Shown here in pieces: positions 13,218 to 13,970 of a stretch of 13,970 bases of DNA (its first letter is position 1; each line of letters opens with the position of its first letter). The notes below the pieces were generated by a model that was not told where the DNA came from, searched no databases, and saw only the letters and a list, made by a program, of their open reading frames with translations. The position numbers and the translations under genes are program-made. Origin of the DNA: CAYOHP01 sp964403795 [NCBI: uncultured bacterium] (GTDB lineage Bacteria > Muiribacteriota > UBA6191 > CAZXTJ01); contig CAYOHP010000103.1 of assembly GCA_964403795.1 (NCBI GenBank), positions 1-13,970 of the forward strand, given 5' to 3'.

Positions 13218-13970
13218 ATGAAGGCGGGAGATACCCTGGGGACGTTCCAGATCCTCGAGGATCTGGGCCACGGCGGCATGGGCGGCGTGTACATCGGCTT
13301 CGATTCGGGCTCGAAGAAGCTGGTGGCCATCAAGACCCTGTTCTCCGAGTTCTCGAAGGACGAGTCCTACGTGCGTCGGTTCCAGCGGGAGGCCAACGTC
13401 TACCGCATGCTGAACCACCCCAACATCGTGGGTTTCATCGATGCCGGGTTCGAGAACGGCGTCTATTACATCGCCATGGAGCACATCAAGGGCAAGCCGC
13501 TCGACTCCATCCTCCACGACGTGGGACGCCTCTCGGTGGAGCAGTCGGTCAAGATCATGGGCCACCTGCTCGACGGCATGGACCACGCCCACGTCAAGGA
13601 CATCGTCCACCGGGACATCAAGCCCCAGAACATCATGATCAACGAGGAAGGGGTGGTGAAGATCCTCGACTTCGGCATCGCGGCCATGGACGACAACCAG
13701 GTGAAGACCGTCACCGGCTCGATCCTCGGCACCTTCTACTACTCCTCGCCGGAACAGAACCAAGGCAAGAAGGTCGACCAGCGCTCCGACCTCTACTCGC
13801 TGGGCCTGGTGTTCTGGGAGATGCTGGTCGGCGAGCGGGCACTGCACGGCAACTCGCTGCTCGAGGTCACCGCCATCCAGATGCGCCAGGGAATTCCCCT
13901 GCCCTCGACCAAGGTTCCCGATATGCCCCCGGGCATCGACCGCATCTGCGAGAAGATGCTGGCCAAGAAC
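13218..13970 (+). CDS. Hanks-type Ser/Thr protein kinase (3' end beyond window)
   Basis: The first 251 residues are visible; the reading frame runs off the window. It is a eukaryote-like kinase that transfers phosphate from ATP to Ser/Thr. Seen: glycine-rich loop GHGGMGGVY (17-25), VAIK with K39, E58 of the C-helix, catalytic loop HRDIKPQN (131-138; D133, N138), DFG (151-153), an activation segment with T164 and T166, SPEQ (177-180), and RSDLYSLG (189-196). HRD makes it an RD kinase, normally activated by activation-loop phosphorylation. ATG 13218 follows GAGGAG (13203-13208) by nine bases. It is downstream of the STAS gene by 31 bp. Any C-terminal sensor or membrane segment lies outside the window. 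The FHA kinase nearby is a candidate reader of its products. Confidence 0.95.
   Translation, partial: MKAGDTLGTFQILEDLGHGGMGGVYIGFDSGSKKLVAIKTLFSEFSKDESYVRRFQREANVYRMLNHPNIVGFIDAGFENGVYYIAMEHIKGKPLDSILHDVGRLSVEQSVKIMGHLLDGMDHAHVKDIVHRDIKPQNIMINEEGVVKILDFGIAAMDDNQVKTVTGSILGTFYYSSPEQNQGKKVDQRSDLYSLGLVFWEMLVGERALHGNSLLEVTAIQMRQGIPLPSTKVPDMPPGIDRICEKMLAKN

Noticed and set aside
1-13970. CRISPR arrays, tRNA/rRNA genes, insertion sequences
   Set aside because: No regularly spaced direct repeats, tRNA-like cloverleaf, rRNA segment or transposase motif was seen on reading both strands.

Overview
The window is very GC-rich, with G or C at almost every third codon position, and comes from a bacterium that uses Shine-Dalgarno sites (for example AGGAGG at 10848-10853 on the minus strand). 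A Hanks-type Ser/Thr kinase, an FHA-fronted histidine kinase and a membrane protein fused to a spermidine-synthase-like domain are a combination typical of large-genome, GC-rich phyla such as Planctomycetota or Myxococcota. The sequence alone does not fix the phylum. No rRNA, tRNA, CRISPR array, transposase or phage gene was seen.

Layout. 1-180: C-rich sequence with no gene. 181-893: a VapBC-type toxin-antitoxin operon (ribbon-helix-helix antitoxin and PIN toxin) with a clear promoter and CATA-containing inverted repeats. 900-3887 (minus): a ~995-residue MFS-like/spermidine-synthase-like fusion, tail to tail with vapC. 3951-4933 (plus): a small acidic protein of unknown function whose 3' end overlaps a predicted nucleotidyltransferase; the two look translationally coupled. 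5072-6589: an M17 leucyl aminopeptidase (pepA) with all catalytic residues. 6653-7096: a short TPR protein. 7134-8243 (minus): a putative exported protein with a PrcB-like C-terminal domain.

8348-13970 is a signalling block. Two paralogous histidine kinases (FHA-GAF-HisKA-HATPase and GAF-GAF-HisKA-HATPase) flank a small exported protein, all on the minus strand. A STAS protein and a Hanks-type Ser/Thr kinase (cut by the window end) diverge from them on the plus strand. No response regulator, sigma factor, anti-sigma factor or phosphatase is present. A plausible reading is a phosphorylation hub in which the Ser/Thr kinase makes phosphothreonine marks that the FHA domain reads, while the STAS protein is a regulated partner; this is inference.

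Most unusual points: the small PWxELDP-repeat gene coupled to the nucleotidyltransferase; a 24-bp inverted repeat 116 bp apart between the FHA kinase stop and the next gene; two histidine kinases lacking the Asn/Thr expected four residues after the phospho-histidine; a STAS protein without Ser at the usual phosphorylation position and with an uncertain start (possibly ATC); and several genes whose -10-like hexamer lies 7-8 bases before the ATG, suggesting leaderless mRNAs.
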